Origin: Rebecca billardiae RCC1528
Lineage: Eukaryota; Haptophyta
DNA length: 64,000 nt
Direction: 5' to 3'
NCBI GenBank assembly: GCA_965240325.2
Contig: OZ251228.1
Span: 1-64,000 of the forward strand
This document shows, piece by piece, positions 10,641 through 21,031 of the stretch (its first letter is position 1; each line of letters opens with the position of its first letter). The position numbers and the translations under genes are program-made. The notes below the pieces were generated by a model, which was not told the DNA's origin, ran no database searches, and worked only from the letters and a program-made list of their open reading frames with translations.

Positions 10641-11024
10641 AGGTCTCACGCGAACGCCGGCCGCGCGGTTATAGCAGCATCCGCAACCACCGCCGCCAAG
10701 CGCGGCTCTTGGCAAGAGCCGCGAACGCGCCGGGTCCCGGGCAGGGGGCTGGCAGGGCGCGCGCCGGCGGCTGCGGCGGCTGAATCGTCAGCGCGCTGCC
10801 AGACGTCGAGTGAGTGAGACGAGATGATAACTACTACGACTATACGCGCGATGACGACGCCGCGACTGATGCTGACGATGATATGAGTAGTAATATATAC
10901 GACTACGACTCGATACTGCTAGCCTGCACGCCCTGGCTCCGGACCGAGTAGTCGTCCAGTACTCAGTTACTAGTAGCCGATGAGTAGGCGCGGTCCATCG
11001 GCGGCCGGAGGACTCACGCGCGGG
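10641..11024. other. Spacer between satellite and first gene
   Basis: From about 10810 to 10970 the DNA is a low-complexity mix of GATGACGACG/ACTACGACT-type words. It lies downstream of the minus-strand gene that ends at 11025. I see no gene or defined signal in it. Confidence 0.5.
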
Positions 11025-14000
11025 TCAGAGCTCATCCTTCTTCTTCTTGCCCCGCCCGCCGCCGCCGCCCGCGCCCTGCTCGTCGGCGATGCCGAGCACG
11101 GCCGCAGCCGCTCTGACGTACGCCTCCTTCTCCACGCACCCGTCGCACGAGCCGCCCGCACTGAGCAGCAGCGCGCGCAGCTTGCCGCTCGGCATCGCGC
11201 GCAGCGCGGCCACGCTCGTCGGCGCGGCGCCCGCCGCGGCCGGCTCGCTCGACGGCGGCTTGCCCCGCGGCGGCTCGCTCGACGGCGGCTTGCCCCGCGG
11301 CGGCTCGCTCGGCGGCGGCTTGCTCCGCGGCGGCTCGCTCGGCGGCTCGCTTCGCGGCGGCTCGCTTCGCGGCGGCTCGCTCGGCGGCGCCACCGGCTCG
11401 CTCGGCGGCGGCTCCGCGCTCCCCTCCGCCGCCGCCGCCGCCGCCGCCGCCGGCTCGCGCGCGGGCGGCGGCAGCCCCGGCGGCGCCCCTCCGCCGCCGT
11501 GCTCGGCGTGCATCCGCAGCGCCCAGCGCGCGAGCGCGTCGGCCGAGGGCGGCGCGCTGCCGCGCCACTCAAACTCGAGGCTGCGGTCGAGCAGCACGTC
11601 GTCCGCGCGCGCGCCGGGCGGCACGTACCGCAGGCTCGGGATGACGCGCAGCCCGAGCAGCCGGCACGCCGCCGCGCCGCCCGGCTGGCCGCTCGCGTCC
11701 TGGCACTCGACCGCGCCCCACTGCAGCCCGTCCGCGCGCGCCTCGCCCAGCTCGGCGCGCGCCAGCTTGGACGCGCCGCCCATCGCGGCGTGCAGCGCGG
11801 CGCACGGGCCGCACCAGCCGCCGAGCGCGGTGAACGCGACGACCCAGCCCTGCGCGCGCGCGCGCGCGCGGCGCCGCGCGGTCGCGGCGCGGCGTGAGCC
11901 GCGGTGCGGCCGCGCGCAGACGGCGGTCGGTCGGTGTGTCGGTGTGTCGGGCGCGCGGCGCACGCACCGTCGGCCGTCCGCTCGCGCACACGCCGCACGT
12001 GCGCGCGCACTCGGCGAGCGCGCGGCGCGGCTCGTCGGCGCACGGCGCGGCGCCGCGCGCGAGGCACGCGAGCGGCGCGTAGTCGGCGCACGCGCCGCGC
12101 GTCTGCGGGCGCACGTGCCGCTCGAACAGGTCGTGCGCGCCGAGCGGCACGACGCGCGGCGGCCGCCAGCCGCCCGCCGTCGCAAACGCGAGCAGCGCGT
12201 CCTGCGCGAGCGCGCCGTACCCGCCGAGCGTGTACGCCTCGTACTCGTGCACGCGGCCGTCGACGTGCAGCGCAAAGTGGGGCACGCCACCGTCCGCGCC
12301 GTGCGCCGCGCACAGCGCCGCGTCCTCCGGCGCGTCGCAGTCCACCGTCGCGACGCCCACGCCCGCCGCGCCGAGCGCGGCCGACGCGGCCGCCCACGGC
12401 TCCGCGACCGCGCCGCACGGCGGGCACCAGCCCGAGCCGCCCGTGTAGAGCGCGAAGACGGCGCGCCGCTCGGCCGGCGGGAACGCGGCCGCCCACGCGG
12501 CGCGGCCGCCGCGCACGCGCACCACCGTCGAGTTCGCCGCGGCGCGCGCCCACGCGCCCAGCGCGCCCGCCTCGTGCGGCGCGCCCGCCTCGCGCCGCGC
12601 GGCCGCGGGCGCGCGCAGCAGCAGCGCGTGCGGGAACGAACCGCCGCCGCCGGCCGCGGCCGGCTCGGCGTCGGCGAGCAGCTCGGCGCACGCGCGCCAG
12701 AGGGCCGCGTCCGCGTCGCACTGCACGAGCGCGACGCGCGCGTCGCGCCCGCCCGCCGCGCCGAGCGCCGCGCCCTCCGCGTCCGCGCAGCGCGCGCACG
12801 CGCCGCCGCGCGTGAGCACCGCGACCAGCGGCGGCGCGCCGCCGCCGCGCTCGGCCGCGGCCTCGGCGGCGAGCGCGCGCAGCGCGGCCGCGGAGGCGGG
12901 CGCGCGCAGCGCGGCCGCTGGCGGCGCGTCGAGCGCGCGCCACGCGGCGTGCGCCCAGCCGCGCAGCGCCTCCGCCGCGAGCCGCGCCGAGCGCTGCGCC
13001 GGCCGGCGCGGCGCGGGCGCGTCCGCGTCCGCGTCCGCGCCCGCGTCCGCGCCGCCGCCGCCCGCGCCGACCCACCGCCACGGCGCGGCGCCCTCGGCGG
13101 CGGGCGGCACGCCGAGCAGCACGCCGGGCACGGCGCCCGGCGCCGCGCCGCACAGCGCGCCCCAGTGCGCGCCCTCGAGCCCGAGCGCGCGCAGCGCGCC
13201 GTGCGCGCGCGCGGCGGCGGCGGCGTCCGCGCACAGGCCGGCGCCGCGCTGCGCGGCGAGCAGCGCGGGCGCGCGCGCGCCGCACAGCGCGCACGCGCGC
13301 GCGCACGACGCGCGCATGTACGCCGGGTTGCGCGCGCACTCGCCCGCCGCGGCCCACTTGGCGCACGCCGCCGCGCCGCCCGCGTCGGCGCACGCGCCGC
13401 CCGCCTCCGCCAGCGCCGCCTCGTCCGCCGCCACGCGCGCCGCCAGCCGGTGCAGCTCGAGCGGCGCGCCGCCGCCGCCCAGCAGCAGCGCCGCGCGGCC
13501 CGAGGCGCGCGCGCGGCCGAGCGCGGCCACGAGCGCGTCGGGCGTGCCGACGCGCACCACGCCGGCGGGCTCGACGCGCGCCGCCGCCCACTCCGCCAGC
13601 CGCGCGCCGAGCAGCCGCCCGTCGTACTCCTCCTCCTCCTCCTCCTCCTCCCCCTCGTGGGCAGCGGCCGTGTAGAGGCGCGCGCACGGCGCGTACACGA
13701 CGCCCAGCGAGCCGCACGCGCCGTGCCGCGCGCCGCTCGCGTCGGCGGGCTCGCACTCGAGCGAGGCGACGCCGATGCCCGTGCCCTCGAGCAGCGCCGC
13801 CGCGATCCGCGCCTCGTCCGGCTCGACGCGCGCCTCCGCCTCGGAGAAGAGCACGAGGCGCGCGCCGCCGCCGCCGCCGCCGCCGCGCCGCACGGCGGCC
13901 GCGAGCGCCGCCGCCGCGCCGCGCGCGAGCGCGGCGCCGTCGATCGCGGGCAGGCCCTCGCGGGGCAGCAGGCTGACGGCCCACTCGACCAGCGCCTTCG

Positions 14001-14637
14001 CCTCGAGCCGCCCCTCGTACGCGTGCCGCACGCGCCGGCCGAGCCGCGGGTCGTGCGCGTACGCGACCACCTCGGGGAAGCGGCGCGCGCCCGCGCACGC
14101 GCCCTGGTGCTCGCCGCAGTCGAGCGCGCCGAGGCGCGCGACGCCGGCGAGCTTGGACGCGGCGGCCTTGTACTCGGGCACGAGCTCGTGGCACGGCCCG
14201 CACCCCGCCATGTAGAACGCCACGAGCCACAGCGCGGCCGTCGAGCCGTCGAGCGCGTTGGTGGCGTCGAGCGCGGCGAGGTTGCGCACGTCCGACGCGG
14301 CGTACGCCTCGGAGGGCGGGCGCGTGCGCGCCTCCTCCTCGTCGCCGCCGTACAGGTCGTAGTGCTCGCGCCGCTCCGGCGAGGAGAGCGTCTCGTACGC
14401 GTCGTTCAGCGCGGCCATCTGCTCGTCCGCGCGCGCGCACGCGGCCGCGCCGCCCGCGCACTTGTCCGGGTGCAGCGCGCCCGCGCGCTCGCGGTACGCG
14501 CGGCGGATCTGCGCGGAGGAGGCGTCGGGCTCGACGCCGAGCAGCGCGTACAGGTCCGCCTCCGGCCGCGCCACGCGGCCCTCGCCGCGCGCGCGCGCCG
14601 CCGCGAGCAGCAGCAGCGCCGCCGAGATCGGCCGCAT
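11025..14637 (-). CDS. ER DnaJ-thioredoxin-ShK protein ending in KDEL (ERdj5-like)
   Basis: complement(join(11025..11849,11968..14637)); 1,164 aa; one 118-bp GT-AG intron, phase 0. The start at 14637 is followed by a hydrophobic signal-like N-terminus (AALLLLAAARA). Approximate domains: J domain 28-97 with HPD at 56-58; thioredoxin-like domain with CGPC at 146-149; region without CxxC; ShK six-cysteine domain 415-451; thioredoxin-like domain with CARC at 612-615; thioredoxin with CPPC near 737; second ShK near 849-883; exon-2 thioredoxin with CGPC near 903; Ser-Pro repeat linker; SAP-like domain with CDGC resembling the C-terminal half of MANF; and KDEL as the last four residues. Known ERdj5/DNAJC10 reductases combine J and several Trx domains in the ER lumen, recruit BiP and reduce disulfides. 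ER foldase/reductase function is therefore well supported. ShK domains plus a MANF-like tail are unusual. Exact boundaries are approximate. Confidence 0.88.
11226..11412. repeat. Tandem repeat encoding Ser-Glu-Pro-Pro linker
   Basis: About six units of 24-30 bp related to GGCGGCTCGCTCGACGGCGG lie within exon 2 of the DnaJ-thioredoxin gene. On the minus strand they encode repeated SEPPRGKPPS and SEPPR units, forming a flexible linker between the last thioredoxin domain and the C-terminal SAP-like domain. Copy number is likely variable. Confidence 0.8.
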
Positions 14638-14819
14638 GGGAGTCGTCGGTCGAGACACGCGCGCGCCTTTTTTTATTTCGATCTCGAATCTCGATTCGAT
14701 TACTCCCGCACCGACTGGCCATCTGCAGTGAATCGTGCGCACTATCAAGTCAGCTAGCGTGTGATATGACGCGCTACTCACACAGTGTGGGTATCACTGC
14801 TGCCGCCGACGCGCACGCC

Positions 14820-15840
14820 TCAGCTGGGCGCGTCCGCCGCGGCGGCGAGCGCGGTCAAGCGCATGCGGTCGACGAAGCGCGGCCGGCCCGCGCCGCCCGC
14901 CGCGCCGCGCTCCGGCGGCGGCGCGCTGAGCGCGGGCTGCGCGTGCCGGCTGCCCACAAACGTGCCCTGCAGCTGCGACGCGCACGCGCGCAGCTCGGAG
15001 AGCGAGGGCGCGCTCGCCGCCTCGTGCTGGAAGGCGGCCTCGTCCTCGATCCACAGCCGCACGCTCTCCACCTGCGCGCGCGCGCGCGGCGCGGCGCGCG
15101 CGCGCGCGACGCGCCGTCAGCGCGCGTGGGGCGACGCGGCGCGCGGCGCGGCGCGCGCGCACCTGCCGCAGCAGCTGCTCGCGCTCCGCCTGCAGCGCGG
15201 CGCAGAGCTGCTCGCCCACCGCGCGCAGCGCCTCGCGGTCGAGCGCGCGCGCGCCGTCGCGCAGCGCCGCGGCGACCGAGCTCGCCGCGTCCGCCGCCAC
15301 GCTCGGCGGCGGCGGCGGCGGCGGCGCCGCGGGCGTCGACGCTGGCCGCCGCCGCCCGCCCGCCGACGACGCGGGCCGCGCGCGCCCGCCCGCGCCGAGC
15401 TCGACGGCGGTGCGCGCGGAGGCGGAGGAGCCCGGGCGCGAGCCGTCCGTGCTGCTCCGCGCGGGCGAGCCGCCGCCGGACAGCGCCGCGCGCGCGTACG
15501 CCACCGCGCGCGGCTCGGCGGCGCCGCCGACCGGCAGCCCGCGCGCGCGCAGCTCGTCCGCGAGCGCGGCGATCTCGGAGACGACGGTCTCGCGGCCGGG
15601 CGGCTCGAGCGAGCGGAGCAGCGCGCCGCGTGCCAGCGCCTCGTCCGTCGAGGCGAGCAGCTCGTCGTGGATCTCGAGCAGCGCCTTGAGCTCGGCGGCG
15701 AGCGTCGCGCTCTCGTCGATGGCGCCCTGCCCGACCGCGCGCGCGAGCTCGGCCGCCTCGCCCGGGTGGAGGCGCGCGCACACCTCGTCCCACACGAGCG
15801 GGCGCTCCGACGGCGGCGCGAGGCCGCCGCGCTCGTCCAT
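14820..15840 (-). CDS. Coiled-coil protein, possibly CCDC24-like
   Basis: complement(join(14820..15071,15163..15840)); 309 aa; one 91-bp intron in phase 0, starting GTGCGC and ending CAG. The first 100 residues are predicted by eye to be helical (WDEVCARLHPGEAAELARAV, then an acidic and leucine-rich stretch). They are followed by a Ser/Ala/Pro-rich linker (about 115-180) and further helix (EALRAVGEQLCAALQAE). Exon 2 contributes a helix beginning VESVRLWIEDEAAF. The order of short N-terminal helices followed by later coiled coil recalls vertebrate CCDC24, but I compared this only from memory, so treat it as a suggestion. It is divergent from the ankyrin gene, with 131 bp between start codons. 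Function unknown; probably cytoplasmic as no signal or membrane segment is visible. Confidence 0.7.
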
Positions 15841-15971
15841 CTCGAGCCCCGCGCGCCGCTGCGCAGCGGGGGGACGCCGCCGCGCGCTGCCGTGCCGTTG
15901 CAGGGCGGGCTGGCCCGGGGCCGTCCTGCTTGTTGCGGCGAGAGCAGCACGATCAAACGGGACGCCGAGCG
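15841..15971. promoter_or_regulatory. Shared promoter region of a divergent gene pair
   Basis: Only 131 bp separates the start codons of the coiled-coil gene (minus) and the ankyrin gene (plus), so both 5' UTRs and core promoters must fit here. I see no TATA box or other defined motif. The role is inferred from geometry alone. Confidence 0.5.
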
Positions 15972-17063
15972 ATGGCCGACGGCGGTTTCGTCGGCGCGCT
16001 GCTCGGCGCGTGCCGCGCGGGCAACGAGGCGACGGTGCGCGCGCTGCTCGGCAGCGTGCCGTACGACCGCGCGGTGGTCGGCGCCGCGCTCGTGTGCGCG
16101 TGCGAGGCCGGCCACGAGGCCGCCGCCGCCGCGCTCGTGCACTGGGCGTGCGCGCACGACCCGCCGGGCGCGCGGCGCCGCGCGCTCGACGGCGGCCCGC
16201 TCAGCGAGCGCACGCCGCTGGTGGCGGCGTGCGCGGGCGCGCACGCCGGCTGCGCGCTGCTGCTGCTGCACGCGCGCGCCGACGTGCGCGCCGCCGCGCC
16301 GCCGAGCGGCCTCACCGCGCTGCACGCCGCGGCGGGCGGCGGCGACGCGGCGCTCGTGCTGCTGCTGCTCGACGCGCGCGCGGACGCGGCCGCGCGCTCG
16401 CGGCAGGGGACGAGCGCGCTCGAGCTCGCGGCGGCGGCCGACGCGCTGGGCGCGACGAAGCTGCTCTGCGCGCACGGCGCGCCGCGCCCGCCCGCGCGCG
16501 CCCTCGCGGGCGCGCGCGGGCGGTCGCGCGCGTGGCTGGTCTCGAGCGCGTGCTGGAGCAGCCGGCTGCACCACGTCGCGCTGCTCGAGCCGCGCGCCGC
16601 GCGGCGGCTGCTGCGCGCGGGCGCGGACGTGCACGCGCGCGGCGCGGGGCCGGACGCGCCGACGCCGCTGTCGCTCGCGCGCGAGGCCCTCGCGCGCGAC
16701 CCCGACCACGGCGCCGCGCAGCTGGTGGCGGCGGCGGCCGCGCCGTGGTCGGAGCGGCGGCACGCGCTGCTGCCGCCCGCCGGGCGCGCGCGCGCGCGCT
16801 GGCTGCTGCTGCTCGGGCGCAGGCTCGCCGCGACGCGGCCGGGCGCGTCGGCGGCCGGCGCGAGCGCGCTGCTCGACGTGTGGCTCGCCCACGTCATGCC
16901 GCGCGCCGTCGTGCGCGCCGACTTTGTGGTGGACGCGCGCCTCGCCGAGGCGCGGTGCGACGACGACGCGTGGGACGCCGCCGACGGCGCGGCGCCCGCC
17001 GGCCGCGGCGACGGCGCGGCGGCGGAGGCGGCGCGCTGGCGGCAAGAGGCGGGCGGCAGCTGA
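15972..17063 (+). CDS. Ankyrin-repeat protein
   Basis: A single exon encodes 363 aa from the ATG at 15972 (MADGGFVGALL). An in-frame ATG 42 bp upstream exists but would add only a basic peptide. Repeated units with the ankyrin pattern are visible: GLTALHAAAGGGDAALVLLL, TPLVAACAGAHAGCALLLLH, TSALELAAAADALGATKLL, and LHHVALLEPRAARRLLRAGA followed by DVHA. That gives about five or six repeats between residues 5 and 240. The C-terminal third (helical and basic, then DDDAWDAADG) has no recognised domain. Ankyrin repeats mediate protein binding; the partner cannot be inferred. No signal peptide or membrane segment is visible. Confidence 0.85.
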   Translation: MADGGFVGALLGACRAGNEATVRALLGSVPYDRAVVGAALVCACEAGHEAAAAALVHWACAHDPPGARRRALDGGPLSERTPLVAACAGAHAGCALLLLHARADVRAAAPPSGLTALHAAAGGGDAALVLLLLDARADAAARSRQGTSALELAAAADALGATKLLCAHGAPRPPARALAGARGRSRAWLVSSACWSSRLHHVALLEPRAARRLLRAGADVHARGAGPDAPTPLSLAREALARDPDHGAAQLVAAAAAPWSERRHALLPPAGRARARWLLLLGRRLAATRPGASAAGASALLDVWLAHVMPRAVVRADFVVDARLAEARCDDDAWDAADGAAPAGRGDGAAAEAARWRQEAGGS

Positions 17064-18035
17064 GCGCAGGCGATGGTGAACCATATGCGCGCGTGAGTTA
17101 TCGTCGTCATCGCGTAGTATACTGTACGGAGTCCACCGCCTCATAATCACCACATCTGCCGGGCGCGCAGCTCACCGCGACGCCAAGTGACTCGTAGGTT
17201 CGTACTGCGGCCGCTTGCTGCAATGGCCGCCTCGATGAGGTGCGGCAACGCGCCCCTCACCTGCCTGCGCCGGTCTGTTTTGTGGCGGTGTCTTTGTGCA
17301 GTGTTGGATGGCGTCAATCACGCCTTAACCAAGTGTGCACGTTAAAACATAGTAAACTGTAATCTCGCCTGCCTGAGCTGTGTGCGTCTCTTATTCTTAG
17401 TAAACTGTATAGGATTCAAGTCACTCGTCCCCCTCGGCCATCGCGGCCACCGCCGTTGCGCCGGCCAGGGTTGCGAGGGCCACACGACGTCTCGTCGTCA
17501 GCAAAAACTCGGGGTGTGGCCGCATGCACGCTTCGAACGGCGGCGGCACACCGCGGATGCTCGTGGTCGGTTATCGAAACGGCAAGGCGTTCCGCACGGC
17601 ATAGGATAGCACGAATGGCATATGCGAGTGAGTACCTCTCCACACATTCTTGTAGGTTGTCCTAGGAGGACCGTTTGTATGAAAGTAAACGATTTCGCAC
17701 ATACAAAGATTGGACGCCTCGCGCGCGAACAATGTCGTATTTGCAAATATGGTAGAGGAGTCGGGGGGGGAGCATCAGGTAAAAGTGTGTTGTGCGTCAA
17801 GTCACTCGTCCCCCTTGGTGGCCGCGCTTGCGCCCGAGTCTTGGGTGATGCGAAGTCGAACCGGACTGTGATATGAGTACAACCCGAATTTGCATGCGTC
17901 ATATATGATTGATATGAGCGCCAGTCCGCCCCCAGAGCCGGTTCGTCGGTTCCTCGTATCGGCATCCACACTCTACTCGTCATCAGCGGCCCGCCGACGA
18001 CTTCGGAGTTCAGACGCAGGGAGCGAGGAGGCAGC
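17064..18035. other. Intergenic region with short repeats
   Basis: About 970 bp of lower GC between two plus-strand genes. It holds a 19-nt direct repeat (TCAAGTCACTCGTCCCCCT at 17416-17434 and 17797-17815). It also holds a 20-nt word at 17327-17346 whose exact reverse complement occurs at 62931-62950. A minus-strand frame of 424 codons crosses it but shows no family motif and overlaps the next gene, so I do not call it. Confidence 0.6.
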
Positions 18036-19358
18036 ATGGCTTTCACCAGGCCGACGACGACGGCGGGCGTCGCGCGCCTCCTCCTCGTGCGCGCGCTGGC
18101 GGCGGTGCTGCTGCGCGCGCGCGGCGCGACGCCGCTGCCACAGCTCGCGGTCGTGACGCCGTGCCACCGCCCGCACCTGCCCGAGTGGACGCGGCTCGTC
18201 GAGTCGATCGCGCGCTCGCTGCCCGAGCCGGCCGAGCCGCGGTGCGCGTTTGCGCCGCCGTCGCACCTCACGGTCGTGACGGACGAGGCGGAGCGCGGGG
18301 TGTTCGAGCGCGTACTGCGCAGGGTGGGCGCGGGCACGCCGTGGAGCCTGGGCCGCATCGTGCGCGGCGCCGCGCTCGCCGAGCGCTTCGCGGTGCGCAC
18401 GCTGCACGGCGCGCTCGCACGCGCGGGCGCGGCGCCGCCGCCCGAGCCCGCGCTGCTCGACGCGCTCAACAGCAGCAGCAAGCACTGGGTGCAGAGCCTG
18501 AAGAAGGTGTACGGCTGCCTCAGCACCGCCGCGCACTCGTGCCTCCTGCTCGACGCCGAGTCCCTCGTGCTGCGCAACAACCTGTGCCACGCGGCGAGCG
18601 TGTACGAGCGGCGCGGCCGGCACGTGCTCATCACGCCGTGGCCCGAGCTGGGCCCGACCAAGTGGCTCACGCACGGCAAGGTGGCGGCGGGGATCAAGAT
18701 CTCGCAGCGGAGCGTGCCCGGCCTGCACCGAAGCGTGCGCAACGGCCTCGACCTCGACCCGGGCTTCCGCACGCCGTCCTTCTACGCGATGCAGAGCTAC
18801 CACTGGCTGCTGCGCCGCTCGGAGGTGGGCGCGTTCGCAAAAGTGGGCGTGCGCACGCACCAGGGCCTCGTGCCGATGCTCGCCGCGGCCACGCAGAGCA
18901 AGCTGGCGACCAAGCTCTTCGCCGTGGAGGACGCCTTCTACCGCTTCGCCTGGATGCGCCCCCGCTGGAACTACACCTACGTCGACGCGCGCGCGCTCGC
19001 GATCGGCGCGGTGGGCAAGGCGGCGTGGGAGGAGCTGAGCGCGATGACGACGCCGTACGGCGTGCTCGAGGCGCTCGGCTGCGCGGAGAAGCTGGCGCGC
19101 AGGCGAAGGCTCGCGCCGCCCGACCGCGCGCGGCACGTGCTGCCGATCGCGCGGGCCGTGTACGAGCGCACCGGCGTGCGCTTCGCGCGCTGCGGCCCGA
19201 CCGACGGCGGGCGCGCCGCATGGGCCGCGCTCGAGGCCGTGCTGGACGTGTGCACGTCCAACACCAACCTCGAGCAGGGCCGCGCGTACGCGTGCGTGGA
19301 CGACGGCCGGCCGTGCGACTGGCGCAAGCGGCCCGGCCAGGGGAACGAGTCGTGCTGA
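18036..19358 (+). CDS. Putative glycosyltransferase, DUF6492-like, with N-terminal hydrophobic segment
   Basis: A single exon encodes 440 aa. The N-terminus (basic, then VARLLLVRALAAVLL) looks like a signal peptide or signal anchor. It is followed by a Rossmann-like start, LAVVTPCHRP, at residues 37-46. WVQSLKKVYGCLSTAAHSCL and then LLDAESLVLRNNL (DAE at 173-175) resemble the segment of DUF6492/GT-A-like proteins where a lysine-rich helix precedes a D-x-D/E metal-binding motif. Other conserved-looking blocks are TPSFYAMQSYHWLL and EDAFYRFAWMRPRWNYTYVD. This suggests a Golgi or secreted nucleotide-sugar transferase, but donor and acceptor cannot be told. Family assignment is from memory of motif patterns and is moderate at best; the gene itself is well supported by its uniform frame and non-repetitive sequence. 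Confidence 0.75.
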   Translation: MAFTRPTTTAGVARLLLVRALAAVLLRARGATPLPQLAVVTPCHRPHLPEWTRLVESIARSLPEPAEPRCAFAPPSHLTVVTDEAERGVFERVLRRVGAGTPWSLGRIVRGAALAERFAVRTLHGALARAGAAPPPEPALLDALNSSSKHWVQSLKKVYGCLSTAAHSCLLLDAESLVLRNNLCHAASVYERRGRHVLITPWPELGPTKWLTHGKVAAGIKISQRSVPGLHRSVRNGLDLDPGFRTPSFYAMQSYHWLLRRSEVGAFAKVGVRTHQGLVPMLAAATQSKLATKLFAVEDAFYRFAWMRPRWNYTYVDARALAIGAVGKAAWEELSAMTTPYGVLEALGCAEKLARRRRLAPPDRARHVLPIARAVYERTGVRFARCGPTDGGRAAWAALEAVLDVCTSNTNLEQGRAYACVDDGRPCDWRKRPGQGNESC

Positions 19359-21031
19359 CTGATGCGCACGTGCGCGCGCGATGCCGCGGCCCGCGCCGGC
19401 GCGGCCGGCCGGCCGCGCCGGTCAGCCGGTGCCAGCCACGCCGCACGCCCCGCCGCCCCGGGGCGGGCCGGGCCCGGGCCCGCCGGGGGCTGAGGACTGC
19501 TGTGGATGATGCCCAGACCGTCGCCAAGTACATCAAACGCCGCTGACTCGGCCATCGGCGCTCTTCAGCAGGGACCTCCGCCTCGCCAAGACCGAGAATT
19601 CGTTCTCGGCTCGTCTACTTGGCAAAGCCAAAGGCCGCCGACATCATGATCAAGGCCGGCGGCTGCGCGCACGCGTGCGGAGGTCACGGAGACCCTGCTG
19701 CAGGTATGATGACGACAGGATTCCTCGAGCAGGGTGTCTCCAGCGCCGCCGACGACTCGCGGAGGAAGTCTGACACGCGGTAGGATCACTGCATTCAGCG
19801 CCTCGTCTAGACTGCATTTAGGCGCCATTAGCTATAGCATCGCAGTGGGAGATTTCGGAAAAACGTTGAATTCGGATTCATGCATTGAATAATAATAATT
19901 CATTATATACAGGCAATCGCGGGCAATAAGAAGTCAGAGATCTCACGGCTAGCCTCTGAGTTTCTTAGCTGTTCGGTAGCCCGAGCGCCTACGTCAGAGT
20001 CTCAGTTTCTTAGCTAGGTCCGCCCGCCCGCGCGCAGGCGCGGGGGGCGCAGCCGGGGGCAGAGCCCCCGGCCGCTGAGTCTAAGTTAGGCCCGGCCGGC
20101 GAGGCCGACGAAAATTTTGGGCCATTTTGGAGCAAATCTGGCATGATGTTGCATGGATGCTGCGGTGCACTGGCCAGGAGTCAGTCATCAGGAGAAGTCG
20201 GGACTTGGCCTGTACTCGTAGTCGGGCCGCGCGCCGCGTCCCCGACTCGGGCCGACTGCGCCTCGCCCTCGGCTGACCACTCCGCGGCACTCGTCCGCCT
20301 GGACGACGTAGTCCCGGTTTCTTAGTGTGACTATGCGTCGTAGTAGCGAACCAGCCAATCGCTAGTCTCAGTTTCTAGGCCAGATCCGCAGATAGCAAGC
20401 CCCCGTTTCTTACCGTGACAGCTCCTTATTGCCCGCGATGATTGATGCCTGCTGTATTGAATTCATATCGTCATTGAATTCGGAATGAACTCGTCAATGA
20501 AACATTGAAAGGCGACGATCGAGAATCTAATTGAATCCAGCAGCATCCCTGACTACGACGCGCGCAGCAGAGTCATACGCCTGACGCGGAGTCCTGCCCA
20601 CCGCACTCGGCGGACTCGCGCGCAGTCCCGACGAAGGTTGGCACTCCGTCCGGCGCGGCGTCCGGAACGTCGGAACGACCGGAACCGCGACGACTGCCCG
20701 ACGGCGGACGTCGCGGTCCGGATGAGTATTGAGTGAGTCGCGTCGTACTCGTATATAGGCCGGACTCGTAGTATGTACGTCGACGATCATCATCTGTCTT
20801 AGCTGGCGCTGACGCTTGATATATATGACGACGCGATACCGCTGAAGCAGTTGTCATAGTGACAAAGTGTGACCGGCTGCAGGTCAAACAAGGGGCGCGG
20901 GCCTACGGCCCGCCATCATGAATACGGCCCGCCATTCCTTCAGATACCGCCGCCGCCGCTGGCGGGCGCGGCGCCGGGGCGGCGCGCGGCGCCGAGCCGG
21001 CCATGCGCGCGCCCGCCGCCCGCCCGCCCCC
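19359..21031. other. Intergenic region containing a putative foldback element
   Basis: About 1.7 kb between the 3' ends of the DUF6492-like and R3H genes. The central 600 bp is AT-richer and holds the inverted-repeat element annotated separately. At 20052-20070 there is a short GC-rich hairpin (CCGGGGGC, loop AGA, GCCCCCGG). No gene is supported. Confidence 0.6.
19910..20451. mobile_element. Candidate non-autonomous inverted-repeat element
   Basis: ATCGCGGGCAATAAG at 19916-19930 is the perfect reverse complement of 20425-20439. Just outside, CAGGCA at 19910-19915 is matched by TGCCTG at 20446-20451. The outer flanks on both sides are AT-rich and share GAATTC/ATTGAAT words. The interior carries at least four CAGTTTCTTAG-like words. 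The whole resembles a MITE of about 540-600 bp without coding capacity. No target-site duplication is obvious, so this is tentative. Confidence 0.45.

Noticed and set aside
17498-18772. A 424-codon minus-strand frame
   Set aside because: It overlaps the 5' part of the DUF6492-like gene, whose frame is far more protein-like; no family motif is seen.
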